Shown piece after piece: positions 63,816-64,000 of a DNA stretch of 64,000 nucleotides; position 1 is the stretch's first letter, and each line of letters begins with the position of its first letter. Position numbers and translations under genes: made by a program. Origin of the DNA: Cristatella mucedo (lineage: Eukaryota; Bryozoa; Phylactolaemata; Cristatellidae). The notes below the pieces were generated by a model. It saw only the letters and a list, made by a program, of their open reading frames with translations, did not search any database and was not told the origin of the DNA. The stretch lies in NCBI GenBank assembly GCA_009760855.2, contig WPIO01000018.1, positions 4,123,001 to 4,187,000 on the forward strand. Reading direction: 5' to 3'.

Positions 63816-64000
63816 CTAGCCGCGAGGACATGACTATGATGCGGTCCCTGTACTTGGACTTGGCGCACAGCGGATTGGCGACGAGCTCGAGTCGCCACAG
63901 GCGCGGCCAGGCCGACAGCAGCCTGGCTATCTCCTTGAAGTCCGTCAACTTGTTGTCGCCTGCTATCAGCTGCGTCAAGTGGACAAGGCACTCCAGGTCG
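63816..64000 (-). CDS. PPP1R42: PPP1R42/LRRC67-like gene, LRR exon (runs off right edge)
   Basis: The frame is open from the window edge to donor CGGCTAG|GTGCAG. The peptide has two leucine-rich-repeat units, LTQLIAGDNKLTDF and WRLELVANPLC, then a cap-like KYRDRIIVMSSRL. In PPP1R42 (LRRC67), a testis and ciliary LRR protein that binds protein phosphatase 1, the last repeat has the same order: an SxWPxLxxLxLxGNPLC unit, then KxKYRDRVIxMSxxLExLDGKEI. The next exon supplies the rest of that motif across a phase-1 splice. Other LRR proteins share the NPLC cap, so the family call is firmer than the exact orthologue. Confidence 0.8.

Overview
This is a eukaryotic, animal nuclear window. It has multi-exon genes with GT-AG introns of 0.3 to 5.7 kb, many decayed retrotransposons, DNA transposons and very long microsatellites; there is no operon structure and no CRISPR array. 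LINEs of the L2/CR1 type, a tRNA-derived SINE, hAT and Tc1 elements and a hillarin/kyphoscoliosis-peptidase (KY) gene fit an invertebrate, perhaps a lophotrochozoan, but the sequence alone does not fix the phylum.

Two host genes are supported, both on the minus strand. The first, a KY/hillarin-like gene, covers 22984 down to 1 and runs off the left edge. Seven exons were found by joining conserved KY-family sequence across splice sites with matching phases: 22899-22984, 17037-17177, 11891-12046, 9497-9959, 8970-9096, 4934-5352 and 1-325. It encodes a transglutaminase-like domain followed by two KY Ig-like domains and an Ala-rich tail. The second gene enters from the right edge (63816-64000, 63395-63538, probably 59509-59626). 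It looks like PPP1R42/LRRC67, a leucine-rich-repeat regulator of protein phosphatase 1. The 5' exons of the KY gene and the 3' end of the LRR gene should lie between 23 and 59 kb, but I could not identify them.

Repeats fill the rest. LINE family A (3' end a conserved hairpin plus ATT repeats) has about 17 copies or tails; the longest is 44830-47130. LINE family B (3' end TTACA repeats) has about six copies, the longest at 5582-7190 and 15240-16371. A third, older LINE relict is at 30710-31515. A tRNA-derived SINE family with an internal pol III B box occurs at least six times, one copy ending about 20 nt from a KY splice donor. A second set of tRNA-headed SINEs carries a tail like that of LINE A. 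DNA transposons are a nearly complete 2.7 kb hAT element (41383-44095) with terminal inverted repeats and an 8-bp target duplication, a 153-bp hAT miniature element resembling the SPIN/URR1 group (62473-62625), a Tc1 relict (21180-21645) and a possible hAT fragment near 18.4-18.65 kb.

Simple repeats are extreme: two pure CTG tracts (34 and 49 units), CT/GA tracts of 0.3 to 0.8 kb, long TA and CA tracts, and a 37-bp minisatellite of about 21 units whose every unit contains a consensus 5' splice site on the plus strand. CpG-rich stretches at 27.4-29.5, 57.4-59.5 and 62.6-64 kb are promoter candidates.
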